NCBI GenBank assembly: GCA_965178125.1
Contig: OZ237739.1
Location: forward strand, 1,054,001 to 1,118,000
Direction: 5' to 3'
Length of the DNA: 64,000 nt
Source of the DNA: Bilabrum cf. latius
Lineage: Eukaryota; Bigyra: Bicosoecida; Bigyra; Bicosoecida
Shown here: piece after piece, positions 12,453-23,841 of the stretch
Layout: each line of letters opens with the position of its first letter
How positions within the stretch are numbered: the stretch's first letter is position 1
Translations under genes and position numbers: made by a program
The notes under the pieces: model-generated
What the model was told of the DNA's origin: nothing
Seen by the model: only the letters and a program-made list of their open reading frames with translations
The model's database searches: none

Positions 12453-12857
12453 ATGGCCAGTGCGAAAAAAGATCCACGCATTTTATTTGTTGGTGGAATA
12501 CCTAGCGATCCAGCGTCGAGCGGTATCGCGGTTGACCCAGAGATCTCTCCAGGCGTGATTTTGGAGAAGCTTCTTGCGCAGCTATTTGCACCGTTTGGGC
12601 CTGTGTCATCCACCCAGGTTCCGATGGATAGTTCGACAGGAAAGCCTAGAGGATTTGGGTTTGTGACATTCGAGGAGGAAGAGGATGCGGAGGATGCCGT
12701 CGAGAACATGGAAGGTGCTGAGTTCTATGGTAGGACCTTGCATGTCGGCGTGGCGCGGCCTAATCAGGCTGGTATGGGGGATGATACCGACACATATTCG
12801 AAAGGAGGGGCTCTTGATGCGGCACGCAAGGGCAGTGCGGACGGAAAGGGCAGATAA
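12453..12857 (+). CDS. Single-RRM RNA-binding protein
   Basis: Predicted 134 aa; ATG at 12453 (MASAKKDPRILFVGGIP) and UAA stop. One RNA recognition motif fills most of the protein: RNP2-like ILFVGG, RNP1-like RGFGFVTF, and a final FYGRTLHVGVARPNQ strand. This closely resembles the RRM of the spliceosomal cyclophilin PPIE/Cyp33, but no cyclophilin domain follows. The tail is short and Lys/Gly/Asp-rich. Base composition is more AT-rich than the neighbours. It ends 25 bases from the convergent gene on the minus strand. A role in RNA processing is likely; the specific complex is not shown. Confidence 0.8.
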   Translation: MASAKKDPRILFVGGIPSDPASSGIAVDPEISPGVILEKLLAQLFAPFGPVSSTQVPMDSSTGKPRGFGFVTFEEEEDAEDAVENMEGAEFYGRTLHVGVARPNQAGMGDDTDTYSKGGALDAARKGSADGKGR

Positions 12858-12882
12858 CGCGCACTTTAGCGACAAATGTACT

Positions 12883-14175
12883 TCATGTTCCGGCGCGGGG
12901 CTTGCTCGCCCCGATAGCTTCCAGACACTGCTCCAGAGAGCCACCATACTTCTTGCATATACTTGATGCAAGCTATGCCAAGCTATGCATACCACGGGCC
13001 AGTGCCTCTTCCTCGACTGCATCGATCGTCCTGTCGATTGCTGCTTCCAGACAAGCGCCATCGGCTTCTGCTGCAGCAGCACCACTGACGGCAGCAGTCT
13101 CCCGCTAGGCACCCTGCCCACCCCGAGCTTTAGTCAGGTCGGATACCTTGCTATGATCCGCGTCATCAGCACCGCTACTTGAGGCTCTGCCGCTCGCCTG
13201 GCCGTCCTGCTGTGCCGCCCGTTCGACCGAGCCATCAGCCGGTGACTGTGCTGGTTTCAGCCCGCCGGGGAGCATTACTGCCCCGGACGATTCGACTGTC
13301 TCTATATCACTTTTTGGGTCCGTACGTAATCGTTTGGCGCTTCCCGCGGCGTCACTGGCTGCGCTGTGCATTCCCCGAGCACCTGCTCCCGGTCTTGCTC
13401 GCTTTTGCCCCGGCCGAGCAGCGCCGTGTGGTGCGCTCGGATTATGGCTTGAGGAGCAGCCGCACTCGCGCTTGGAGCAGCAAGATGAATGAAGCCCCAG
13501 ACCAAGCACTGCACCGCTCGCCTTGCTGTTGCTACTAGTAGTGGGCATGCCGCCCGCTCCGCGGTGCTCGCTCTTGGGCTGCTCGTGTTCCGCCGGCACC
13601 ACCGTGAGCGGGTGGAAGTGTATGCTAGGAGTGTTTGCCACTTCTTCCACTGAAAACGGGCGGTACTCGCTATCAGTTTCTCCTTTTCTTCTGCTCAATA
13701 CGGCTCGACGAACCCTGTCTCTTATTTCCGTGCGCCACCGTAGCCGTGCTGCTTCGGCGTCTAGCATGTCAGCCCCCGCTTCGCCTACAAGATCGCTCTT
13801 GTCTGCGTCTGTGCTATGGCCTTGATTGGTGATTTGTTTAAGCAACCATATTCCCATCAGTACCTCGCCCATGCCCAAGTGCGACCGCGCGAGAGAGAGG
13901 ATCGTATCGGTGCGTGGCATACGAGCTAGAGCGCCCAATGCATGGCCAGCGGAGTCAAACGTTAGGCCAATATTTAGCTCTACTTGCGATAACATGTCCA
14001 ACGACTCCCAGTCCGCACCGTTGGATTGTATGTATCGAATGAATAGCCCCCTTGCATCGTTGAAGCGCCCGGCGTTTGCCGCAGCAACCGCCAGCTTCTT
14101 GACGTCTGTGGCAGTCATCTCGACAGGCTCACCATCATTGCTATTGGCCAGGCCAAACACAGTTGCTGGTTCCAT
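12883..14175 (-). CDS. Helical-repeat (TPR-like) protein of unknown function
   Basis: 430 aa in one exon; ATG 14175, UGA 12883-12885, UAGs at 13105-13107 and 12973-12975. The N-terminal ~110 residues form paired amphipathic helices (DVKKLAVAAANAGRFNDARG, then WESLDMLSQVELNIGL) that look like TPR-type repeats. The middle is low-complexity with a Cys/His cluster (SSCCSKRECGCSSSH). After the second UAG the last helix contains CKKYGGSLEQCLEAIG. I do not recognise the family. The convergent RRM gene ends 25 bases away. Confidence 0.6.
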
Positions 14176-14297
14176 ATCGACTGGCGCACACAGTGGACCG
14201 CAGGCGGCTCAGGCCGCCAGTGCGAGGCTCCGAATTGTACAAGAGTAGACGCAGTTTTGCTGAATTTGTCGCAGTATTTGACCGACATCACTCCAGT

Positions 14298-15408
14298 ATG
14301 TCGTAGCGAGCTGCAGTATTTCCCACAAGAATGGCTCTCACGACCTGGGAGGCCAAGGAGAAGGGGGCCGCGAATGGTGAGGCGCCCTGAGTGTTCGTGG
14401 ATCGAAGAGTTGTCGGGCTTGCTGCTTAAAGCGACTCCTAGAATACCGCCCACCACCCTCCCCGCAGGTTATGACTTGCTTAAGAAGAAACGGGATGCTC
14501 TGAAGAAAAGGTTTCACGGTCTCTGCCACGACTTAGCTTCTGTGAGACCAGCTCCAGCCAATCCTGCACCACGCGTTGTGCTTCTTGGTTGCGTACTCTT
14601 TACCCATTTACTGTGATCTTTATGTCTACCAATGCAGAAAAAGACGGCCACTCTGTCCAAGTTGACCGATGCGCACAGATCAATGGATCGGGCCTCTTGG
14701 GCGGTGTCTGATATTCAGCGAAAGTTGATCGGCGCATCGAAATTGTAGCCGGCGATCCGCGCTCGTGTTACCGAATAGAATGTTGCCGGTGTGCGGCTTC
14801 CAATGATGCGTGCTGTTCGCGCCAGCGGAGGCACAGATTGCCGCGCCCTCCTTGGCGGCCTGACTGGTGGAGGCCACGAGGTCTCGGTGGCACAGCGAAA
14901 ATGGCAAGAGGTGGCAGCGGGAGTCATCGAAGTGGCTGGTCTGCAGACCGCATTCGTAGCTCTGGACGAGGCAATGCGTCTCACCAGCAGGCGAGTGAAC
15001 GCCCTCGAAAACGTGCTGCTCCCCCGCATCCGTGCGACCATCTCGTACATCAGGAGTGAGCTGGACGAGATGGAGCGGGAGGAGGTCTACAGAATCAAAA
15101 AGGTGCTAGAGGTCAAGGCCAAGCACAAGGCGGCAGAGGATGCGGCCACCAAGAAAACAATGGCGGCCATCGCTGCCTCTGAATCGAAGGAATCGGGCGG
15201 CAGCGGGGCGGCCGCTGGAGGGTCGTACTCAGGGGGGGCTGGGGCCGCCAAGCCGAGAAGTACCACCGCGCGAGTGCCCGGCGGGGTGGTTGCAACCGGC
15301 GGGGGCGACGCCGGTGGAATTCTATCAGGGGGTGTTGACTCAGCCCATTCCGTAGCGGAGCGGGTGCTTGCCGGCTTGGACGCGTCGCAAAAGAGACGAG
15401 GGAAATGA
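14298..15408 (+). CDS. VMA8: V-type ATPase subunit D
   Basis: Central-stalk subunit D of the V1 sector of the proton pump. Three exons: 14298..14376, 14468..14541, 14638..15408; 307 aa, UGA stop. The start gives MS-UAG-RAAVFPTRMALT, matching the family's IEIFPSRM N-terminus, so the first UAG is codon 3. Family motifs continue in order: YDLLKKKRDALKKRF across the first junction, then SKL-UAG-PAIRARVTE-UAG-NVAGVRLP (UAGs 14746 and 14776; the first aligns with the Gln of KAQVKIRA). Next come FVALDEAMRLTSRRVNALENV and ELDEMEREEVYRIKK. The tail is an unusual Gly/Ser/Ala-rich extension beyond the usual ~250 aa. Introns are 91 and 96 nt. Confidence 0.92.
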
Positions 15409-15530
15409 CGCGCAAATCGGAATTATGCTTGCCAATGAACTCAAAAGCAGTTGGACATCGTAGCAGTACTCAGATGAGATGCAATCAGAATCACTGCACT
15501 GCGGCAGACCAGCTAGCATCCGAGTTGCTA

Positions 15531-18500
15531 TCACATGGGCCCGCCGCCCAGCTCACGCGAGGCTCCTGCCAGCAGGTCAGCAAGCGCCGCGCCCTCCCCC
15601 GACGAATCAAGCACAGCGGCAGCTGACGCGAACGGCCGGCCGCCCCGCCGCGCCATCCCCTTGCCAGCCCGCGACGCCTCCACGGCGGGTCTGCTGGATG
15701 CGTACCCTGCGTGTCGCAGCGCTGCACCGCACTCGTCCACCACCCCGACCAGCACGTCCTCACACGAGGCCACCCATGCACCATGAGCATCAGAAGGCAT
15801 GGTCTGGGTGGCGGCGAGCACACGGAGGGCGTAGCATCGCAGCATGCGGGCAAAGTCCACCGCGCCCGCTCCGGTCACCATGCCCTGTCCCTGCCACACG
15901 CACGCCTGTAGCACCCGGCACAGCCCCAGCGCCCTGCACGTGGCAACCGCAGGAAGCAGCACGCTCTCATGCGTGCCCTCACAAACGAGCGGCTCGCTTA
16001 GCCACGACGCGCCCACCGCCCCCTCATCATCCCCACCGCCATCACCACCCGACCGAAGCTCGGCAACACAGGCAGCGGCCGCTATGGCCTCCTCCGCTCT
16101 GACAGCAGGCGTGCTCACCACTGGTGCAGCGGACGGCAAGGGGCTGTCCCCGCGGGGACTGGTCCCCGCCCCAGGCGATGCCTATACAGACTGCTTACCT
16201 CCCGCGTGCCTCCACGGAGCCGCATCCGGCGAGGCAGGCGCCTGCGCCGCGGGGTGCCAGCTAGGCAGTCTCGTCACCGGCCTGCACCCCATGACCCTCC
16301 TCACCCCGAGCAGGAGCCTCGCTGGGGTCCAGCCCTCGAGATCTGCGTTGCTCTCCGGCAGGGATCGCCGCGGTGCCTGCTGCCCTTGGGAGTCACCGCC
16401 CTCGGGGACGGTCTGGCCCGGCCTGATCCTGGCAGCGAGCCCTGCCATCAGCGGCCCTACCCTGGATGCTTGCCTGGACCTCCCACGCTTGAGCCAGGCG
16501 CCCACGCCCCCGTGCACCGCCTCCGCCTCTGCAGCGTCTAGCAGAAGCACCTGCGGCAAGATGGCACCGTCGAGGAGCCTGCCCGCGAGGCCAGCGGCCT
16601 CCTCGGCGGCATGCAGCGTCACTGCCTCCAGCATGCGACCCCTCCCCGCGGGGTCCTCGTCTGTGTACGCCGGCTGGAACGCGCCCGGGATTGCGAGGAG
16701 TGCCTGTGCCTCGGAGACGCACGCCAGCAGGCACCGGCACACAGCCGCCGACTGCCCCCCGTGGCATGCCCTAGCGCAGTGCCACGCACCAGACCTGGTG
16801 GCCAGCAGCCTTCGCGCAGCCGCAAGCGGCATCCATGGCTCTGGCACCGAGGCGGCCAGTGGAACTTCCTGGTGTCCCGACAGGACTGGACTCGCTAGCA
16901 TCCCTTTGGTGCTGGCGTACAGCTTTGGCTGCTCGAATCGATCTGGGATGCACCTGTCAAGCACTTCGCGCGCGTCCCGGATCCACAGGGCGCGAGACAC
17001 GTCCTGCTGAGCCGCGATGTGCTCGGCCTGGCTCCCATGGCCCGACGCGGGCGAGAAACTGGGGAGAACTGCCCTGGGTATGGTCCCGGTGGACGCTCGA
17101 GTGGGACCGCAAGGGGCTGCGAGGGCTGCGCGCATCAGCACCGCCACAGCCCAAGGCCACTGTCCATCCGCCTCTAGCTGTGCAGCGAACCCACGCACGG
17201 TGCTGCAAGCTGCCCGCCGTGCCGCCCCGTGCATCAGAGAGTGCCTCGCAATCGATTCGTTCGTGCTCTGCGCCAGCTGGATCCCGCGATACCTGCCATC
17301 GTCGCCGTCTTCCTCGTCTTCATCCTCGTCTTCGAAGCTTGGCTCAGCCCCGCGAGCTGCATCCATCGCCTCCTCATACCCGGTCACGTGCCCGCTGCTC
17401 AAGAGGGTCCACAGAACGAGAAAGGACAGCCGGCAGTCTGCTGGGTCTGGCGTGCTTCCAGAAGGCCGCAGGACGTTAGCCAGGTGCACGGGTGCCAGCC
17501 CAGCCTGGGGTCCTCTGCCTGGTGCTCGCGGCGTGGATGCCATGCGCAGCAAGGCCCAGCAGGCGTCCGCGTGCGCGGACAGGGACCAGTCCACCGCTGC
17601 ACCCGAATCCCTGCCGGACGCAGCACCGCCCGAGCCAGAGACCCACCTCTCTCTCGCCTTTTCTACCGCATCACCTGGGTTGGGCAGAGCCACTGCACCG
17701 CCAGCACCGGCGCCCTCGCTGCCATCTTCGGACGGCTCGCTCATTCCTATCGCCTCGATCTCAGGGGCCGTCAGTGGGCCATCGGCTCGCTCGAGCCACC
17801 ACGGCTGGGGGTGCGTGGCTGCGCCCTCGCGCACTACGCAGGCGTACGCTCGCACAGCGGCGTCGACAGTAAGCTCTCCTAGAGGCCTCGAGTCTTGCGA
17901 TTGCCCCGCGTCGCCGCTACCCGCTGCAGCCCCAGAGGCATGCCCGTCGGAGTCGCCGAACAGCCCGCCGGCGCTGCTCCCGTGGACGAGCCACTGCCCC
18001 GCTACTGCAAGCAGGGCCACTGGCCATGATCTCGCCTGCATGGCACACTCAGGCGCCTCGATCGAGCCGCTCGCGAGGGCCAGGGCCGCGCGCCCCGCCC
18101 CGCCCGGGCCAAGCAGCCTCTTCGCTCGCTTCCCCGCCGGCGAATCTCCATCGGCTGGGATACCCATCTCCATCCAGCCGTCTGCCGCGCTGGCCTCGCT
18201 CCCTACAGCGGCAGACGAGGGCCCGCCGAAGCTGTCGTCGAAGGCGGACGACCCCAGCCCTAGCCCTGCCCCTAGCTGCTGCCTCCTCACCCAGCGAGCC
18301 ACCCGACGAGCCGCTCGCGCGCTGCCGCTGGACGCAGTCGCGACCGCAACGCTCAGCCACGGTAGCCCCGCTCTCTCCGCGGCAGCCGCACAGCCTTCCC
18401 AGTCCCCTGCCAGAGCCGCCCTCCTGATCCCGCTGGCCAGCGCATCGTCCTCCGCCTCAGCATCCAGCGCGTCCAGCACACCCTGCGCAGCGCCGCCGTC

Positions 18501-19880
18501 CCCAGGCAGCCTCCTCACGTGCACTCCTTGCGCTACGTGCCTCCTCGCCGCGGCCCTGAGCCACTCCAAAAGCGCCTGTCGGCGCCAGGCCGCAGCGGCT
18601 GACGTGTCCCGGGCCCCGACCTTGTCGGGCGCGGGGCCCACCAGTGCAGTAAGAAGCGAGATGAGCTCAGCGGCATGCCGCGCGCTGCCCGGAAGGAACC
18701 AGGACGAGGGCGCGGAGAGCGGATTGGCAGCTTCTCGGCCTCTGATCTGCAACCCACGCAGTCCTCGGTGGACCGCTGGCCCCGGCTAGGCCAGTTGGTG
18801 TGCCCTCTGCAGCCGCCTGTCCTCCGCAGCGTCCGCAGAGGCAGAGGCGGCCTGCTCCTCCGCCTACTGGCCCGCCGCCCGGAGGAGTGCCTCACCACCG
18901 TCCCCCGCCGCACCATACCTCCCCCAAGCCAGCAGCAGCGGCCTCGTGAATCGAGCACGCTGCGAGGACAGGGCAGCTCTAGAGGCAGGGCCTCCTGCCG
19001 CCGGCAATCCCACCCCCGATTCTCCACGAAACAGCCCACCGGCTGGCACGACGCGTTCGACGTGCACGCAATGGGCCGCCGAGAGGGCTGGATCCGCCGT
19101 GCTCTGGCAAGGGACTGTCTGCAGCTGGGACGAAGTCTGTTGCTGCTGCTGCCTCCTTGAGTGAGAACTGCGAGTGAAGCTGTGGTTTCCCTTGTTCTCA
19201 TTTACATGAACCCTCACCCCGCTGGATGGGGCACCCGAATGAGCGAACAGGCCGCCGGCGGTCCACCCTACGCGGAAGCGTCTCCGTTGGGCAACGTCTG
19301 GCATCTCGAACGGAGCGATGCGGGTCGAGTTCGGGCCAGAAGGCGTCGAAGCCACACCCTAGCTCTGCATATGGGCTGCATAACTAGCTGCTCCCATCGC
19401 GATCACCGCCTCGCTCGGAGACGCGCCGTGTCCCAGGCCAGGCAAAGAGGGAGCCATAATCGTCTCGGCTGCGATTCTGTCTTCGATGTTCACGGAATTG
19501 CGCTCTTCGTCGGAACGTGATGCGGCCTGAGCTCGCAAAGCAGCTGCTTCGTGAGCATCTGCAAGCTCCGCACCTGCATCAGACATGGCTAGCCGAGGCA
19601 GCACCCGGGGCACTTCCGAGCCTGGCGGGTGTAGCTGCTACAGCCAAAACTGGCGCGGCTCTTGCGAAGAGCACATCATTTTCGTTTCATACAAGAATGA
19701 CTTTCGCTGGGACCGAGCATCTCTACCTGCGCTACTTGCACTAGCGGTGGGGGGCTGCCTTGGTCGGATCGGAGCTGATGAGCGCAAAGGCCTTGGTTCA
19801 GAAGAAGCCAGCGCTCTCGCAATAAGAGGCTCCGGCGGGCTGAGTAAATCTTGTATGTGCGCATCATCCGATGCTTGCAT
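15531..19880 (-). CDS. NUP96: Nup96/Nup145C-like nuclear pore scaffold nucleoporin
   Basis: Single exon, 1,449 aa, ATG 19880, UGA 15531-15533, five UAGs (19638, 19359, 18864, 18786, 16182; low coordinates). Around residue 200 it has FRVGWTAGGLFAHSG, the start signature of the Nup96 part of NUP98-96 precursors. Near residue 810 LANVLRPSGSTPDPADCRLS followed by SFLVLW and GFAAQLEADGQWPWAVAVL match the Nup96 helical solenoid (human LNQLLEPRSITADPLDYRLS). The rest is Ala-rich helix. No Nup98 part or autoproteolytic domain precedes it; an in-frame UGA lies upstream of the ATG. Its partner Nup98 is a separate gene at 28046. It would act in the Y-complex ring of the pore. Confidence 0.78.
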
Positions 19881-20040
19881 GCTGCGCACCCCTCGTGTGA
19901 ATACTCAATCGGGCGTTTGAAGCGAAATGTGGTTTGTGTAATTTCACTCGCAACAAAAAGATTGGGCGCAGATTGGTGAGTTTGGGATTGGTTTGCAACG
20001 TGCCAGTGACACTGCTATGCACTGCCTCAATGAGTAAAGT

Positions 20041-21447
20041 TCACTCGTGGATCAGCCTGACTCGAACCTTCCGTGCTAGCTGCACGTGTGGCACAAGAGG
20101 AACAGAGGGGCCCGCGCCACCGCGCCACTGATCCTCTCTCTCCTTCGCCTCGGCCTCCTCCTCCTCTTGCTTGCTCTCTTCTGCGGCGGATCCTGCGCGT
20201 CCCTGTGGCCTAGCCCGGGCTGTGGTCCCAAGCTCGATTTCTTCAAAGGTCAGCAAGCTGCCTGGCTGCAGCTCGAGGGACCGCACCGTGTCGCTGTCCT
20301 GTGCGGGCTTGCCCCCTTTGCACAGAACCCTCACTCGATCGGCGGGGAGCGCCAAATGACCGCGCCTCTCCATGTATCGCTTGACGTCCAACATTGTAAT
20401 CCCTGGTGCCGCATTCGCCGAAACGCGGCTTCCGTCTGCAGCTTGCAGAAGCACCGGAATAATATGTGAGGCAGGCCCCTTTGGCTTGCTCTCGCTGTGC
20501 CGCCCACTTGTGCTGCTGCTGCTGCCGTTGCTGCTTCGGTCACCTCGTGTGTGGTCATGGGCCCGAGCTCGCGCTTCTGCGTGCATGGCAAGTGCACGGG
20601 CTTGCAACTCCGCGGCTCGAGCCTCTGCCTCCACTGCTCTTGCATGTGATTCAGCCGCCCTCTGGCTGGCTGCTGCCTCTGCCGCCCTGGCTTCCGCAAC
20701 AGCTGCGCTAGTCCTATCCCAGCCCGATATCGCCCGCGCCAAAGCATCTGTACCCCTAGCACTCGCTCTTCCAGGCCCAAAGCTGCTATACCTGGATCTG
20801 TACCTGCTTGCGTAGGCTGGACACTACCTGGACTCTGCTCCTTCGGTGCTGGTTCTTGGTGCAGCAGATCGAGAAGAGCTTTCGCCAGCCCGGGCCGATC
20901 CAGATCCGCCGGCGACACGGCTTGCGCCTTCTGCAGCATCTGGAGCATCTGGAGCATCTGGAGCTGCCTCTGCCCCCTCTTCGTCTGACGAGTCGGCCTC
21001 GCTTGCATTGTCTGCTGCTTCTGCCCCGTCATCACCCGAGTATGGTGGGCCGTCCTCGCCAACCTGATCCCAAATTGGGGGCTCCCCTCCCATGCAAATT
21101 GGAATTTCATCCGATGGAATCGCGGTTACGGTTGCACCTACTTCGATCCCCGCGAGTGGGAAGAACGACGGCCATCTTTGCCCGTCCATGACCAAACTGA
21201 TGTTGCAGTCACGGCGGATGGACCTCTGCGACCAAGAATCCTAGCAGGTGAGCGAACTTGAATAAATATCTCTCTCGCTTGGGAAAGCTTGCGGATAGCA
21301 CGACTCTGCACTGATCATTCCAGGTGGCAATTGCGGCCTCACCGATAGAGCACGTACCAGCCCCCCAACGGTGCCTTCTGCAGGGTACTCAAAGCAAAAG
21401 CGCGATCCAAACATGCATTTGATAGCAAAGTACCTCGTGCTTGCCAT
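20041..21447 (-). CDS. Double ubiquitin-like domain protein, third paralogue
   Basis: 429 aa from two exons (21447..21343 and 21225..20041; intron 21226..21342, GTGAGG...TCGCAG), UGA stop, UAG at 20824-20826. Exon 1 is exactly 35 codons (MASTRYFAIK start), as in the tandem pair at 1933-6040, and the intron splits the first ubiquitin-like fold at the same place. The second ubiquitin-like domain sits near the C-terminus (LLQAADGSRVSANAAPG to ELQPGSLLTFEE). The Cys-rich module of the tandem copies is absent; an acidic region and an Ala/Glu coiled coil lie between the two folds. It probably belongs to the same adaptor family; function inferred. Confidence 0.7.
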
Positions 21448-21679
21448 TCTAAATGAATTGTTTGCTTCGCAGTGAAGTTGTACTGTGCTACAAGTGGTGT
21501 CCAGACGCACCGCATGATTGTCCAGGCTCCGAATTGATCCATGGATTCATCGTAGTGCCGTGGGTGGAGAATGCGGTCCCCGTTTCAGAGGCCCCTGTTG
21601 CTCGGAGATGGTGCAACGCTCCTGAGGAGCCATATGAAAGTCGCAAAAAAAAAAGAGCAAAACAATAGGAGCTTTGGAT

Positions 21680-23635
21680 TCAAGCAGCCGCAGAAATCAT
21701 GAGCCTCCCTACGAACACGCCGACGATGGGCACCCCACAGTCCATCAGGGCGGCCTGCACATCGACCACAGATAGCAGGCTCGATGAGCCCGCAGCCCAG
21801 GCATACGCCGCCACTGCCGCAATTCGCACGGCAAAGCAGACTGCAGAGCCGAGCAGCACTGACTGGATGCCGTGCTCTCGGACGAAGTACGACTGCCAAA
21901 TGTCTGCGAACATTCGATCCCACCAGCGACGAACCCGAGCCGCGATATCCCTATGCAGCCCCGTCCACCCCACCCACATCGCTACACCGAGTATGCACAG
22001 CCCCAATAGCATCAGCTATGTTGACTGCATCAGCTCGGGCTGGAGGCTGAAGACCCACCACACCCCGAAAGTGCCCCAGCGCCACAGCAAAGCAACAACA
22101 TGAAGCATGGCGCAGGCCACCGCGAAAAGAAACTTGCGCTGGCAGATGAATGAAGCAATCACAACCCAGCCCGCTAATATGCCCGCAAGTAGTGCACGCA
22201 GTGTGCCGATGGCTCCTGTCCCGGCACCTCTCCTGCTTCGCTCGGCTATCGTGAACGCCAGGGCTGCGAAGCTGAACCACAGCCCTACCTGCCAGCATGA
22301 AGTCATGAGCGCAGTATACAGGTCAGCGAGTCCCTCGAACCCCTGGTGCGATACTTCCACGGACCCGATCCCATTCTGCATGCTGCTTGCGCTGGCGCCC
22401 ATAGCGGTGTTGCCGCCCCACATGGCCATGCAGAACGTTGCGAAAGCAGTCCCGATCTGCGCTAACGCTGTCCATAAGATAGATAGAGTTCTGATGCCCA
22501 CTATCATCTCTAGGATCTCCTGAAGCAGAACAGATTCTCGGGACCAATTCGGCTTGCGAGGCCACTTGATGGGCACTTGCTTGGCAAGCTTTTTCCGGTT
22601 TAGTCTCCGAAGCACCCATCTAGCGGGACGAAATCCAAGTGACAGTACCACGGCAGCTTGATACGCTAGCCAGTTGAATATATCCTCGCAAAACGGAAGG
22701 TCGCTGAGCTTGGGCAGCCGGCACTTGGAGAGGACGGCAGATGCCCCAGCGAGCAGAAACATTGGCGCGAGACCAGTCGCCATGCCCAGAGAGCAACCAA
22801 TTGCCAGCGATATCGCGAAAGGGATCAGTGGAATGCTTAACCATCCAGCTGTATATGCGCAGGCCGCTCTGGCGAACCTTCGATACGGCTTCGAGTGGGA
22901 TTGAAACTGCTTGCACGCAAACGCCTCCGGGCTATCGTCGGTTTGATAGTGCTCCGTGATGCAGTGATCTATCTCCAGGCCACATTCCCAGCAGAACTCG
23001 CATCCGCACGGGCACGTCATGTGGTTGCAGCCGGCACTGCGGTTGACCAATGCCCCGCAGTGATGGCACTCGATTGCCTGCTCTCGCGCACGGCGCTCGC
23101 TCGCTTTGTCCGCTTCGCTCACGTGGTTCATGTAGGCAGCACAGCTAATCTCGTCAGGGTTGTGTGCACAGCCATGGATTCGGCAGCTGACTTTATCGCA
23201 GCTGTCGCATCGAATCGCGGTCTCTGCTGCACTGGGCAATCGCACCAACTCGTCGCACCAGGGACACGCCGTCGAAGAGCCTTCCTGTATCTTTTTTGTG
23301 CGGTGATACAGGCTCCATAACGACTCGCCAGTGGCATCAGAGTCATCTTCTCCCTCCTGCTGCCAGCTTCGCACGGAATCGCTTAAGTGGCGAATTAACG
23401 TTTCGTCCACCTTCCCAGCGCACGGCGAGTCTACTGCTGCCCCAGGGCAATCGATCTCTTTTATAGGTTTCCGATCCAGCAAATGCTGGCGAACGTAGCC
23501 CGATGTACAGCGTTTGCATACTGCATGGCTACCGTTCGAGCATCCGGCGGCGAAACATCTGCTATGGGCTCCACTCGCACTGTCCAGCTCTGAAAAGCAT
23601 ATAGTGCACAACTCAATAGCTACTGATTTTGGCAT
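21680..23635 (-). CDS. Membrane-anchored RING-IBR-RING (RBR) ubiquitin ligase
   Basis: 651 aa, single exon; ATG 23635 (MPKSVAIELCTICF), UGA stop, UAG at 22016-22018. RING1 begins at residue ~10 (CTIC...CFAAGC...CKRC). The IBR region holds CPWC, CDSC and a Cys/His series. RING2 (CHHC...GCNHMTC.CGCEFCWECG) carries the GCNHM cysteine that corresponds to the catalytic Cys of RBR enzymes. Several hydrophobic segments follow, then a positively charged loop (RRLNRKKLAKQ) and four or more further helices; the UAG separates the last two hydrophobic blocks. Architecture resembles RNF19/RNF144-type ER or endomembrane ligases. With the nearby ubiquitin-like genes it may be part of ubiquitin signalling, but no operon logic applies here. 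Confidence 0.85.
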
Positions 23636-23841
23636 GATAGCGCCAATATATACTCGATAAGTTCTATTGATGTAAATTTGTGTTTCGTAAATTTGTGCCA
23701 ACTGCCGTTCTCGGAACTTGCAAGGAACCTTCCGGAGTCCGCAAAGAACCCCAACGAGCTTACGTGTTAACGGCCTATCCAGACTTGCTTTGCCGTACTC
23801 GTACCTTTCAAATTCAGACGCGCTGGGTGACCAAGCCACTT

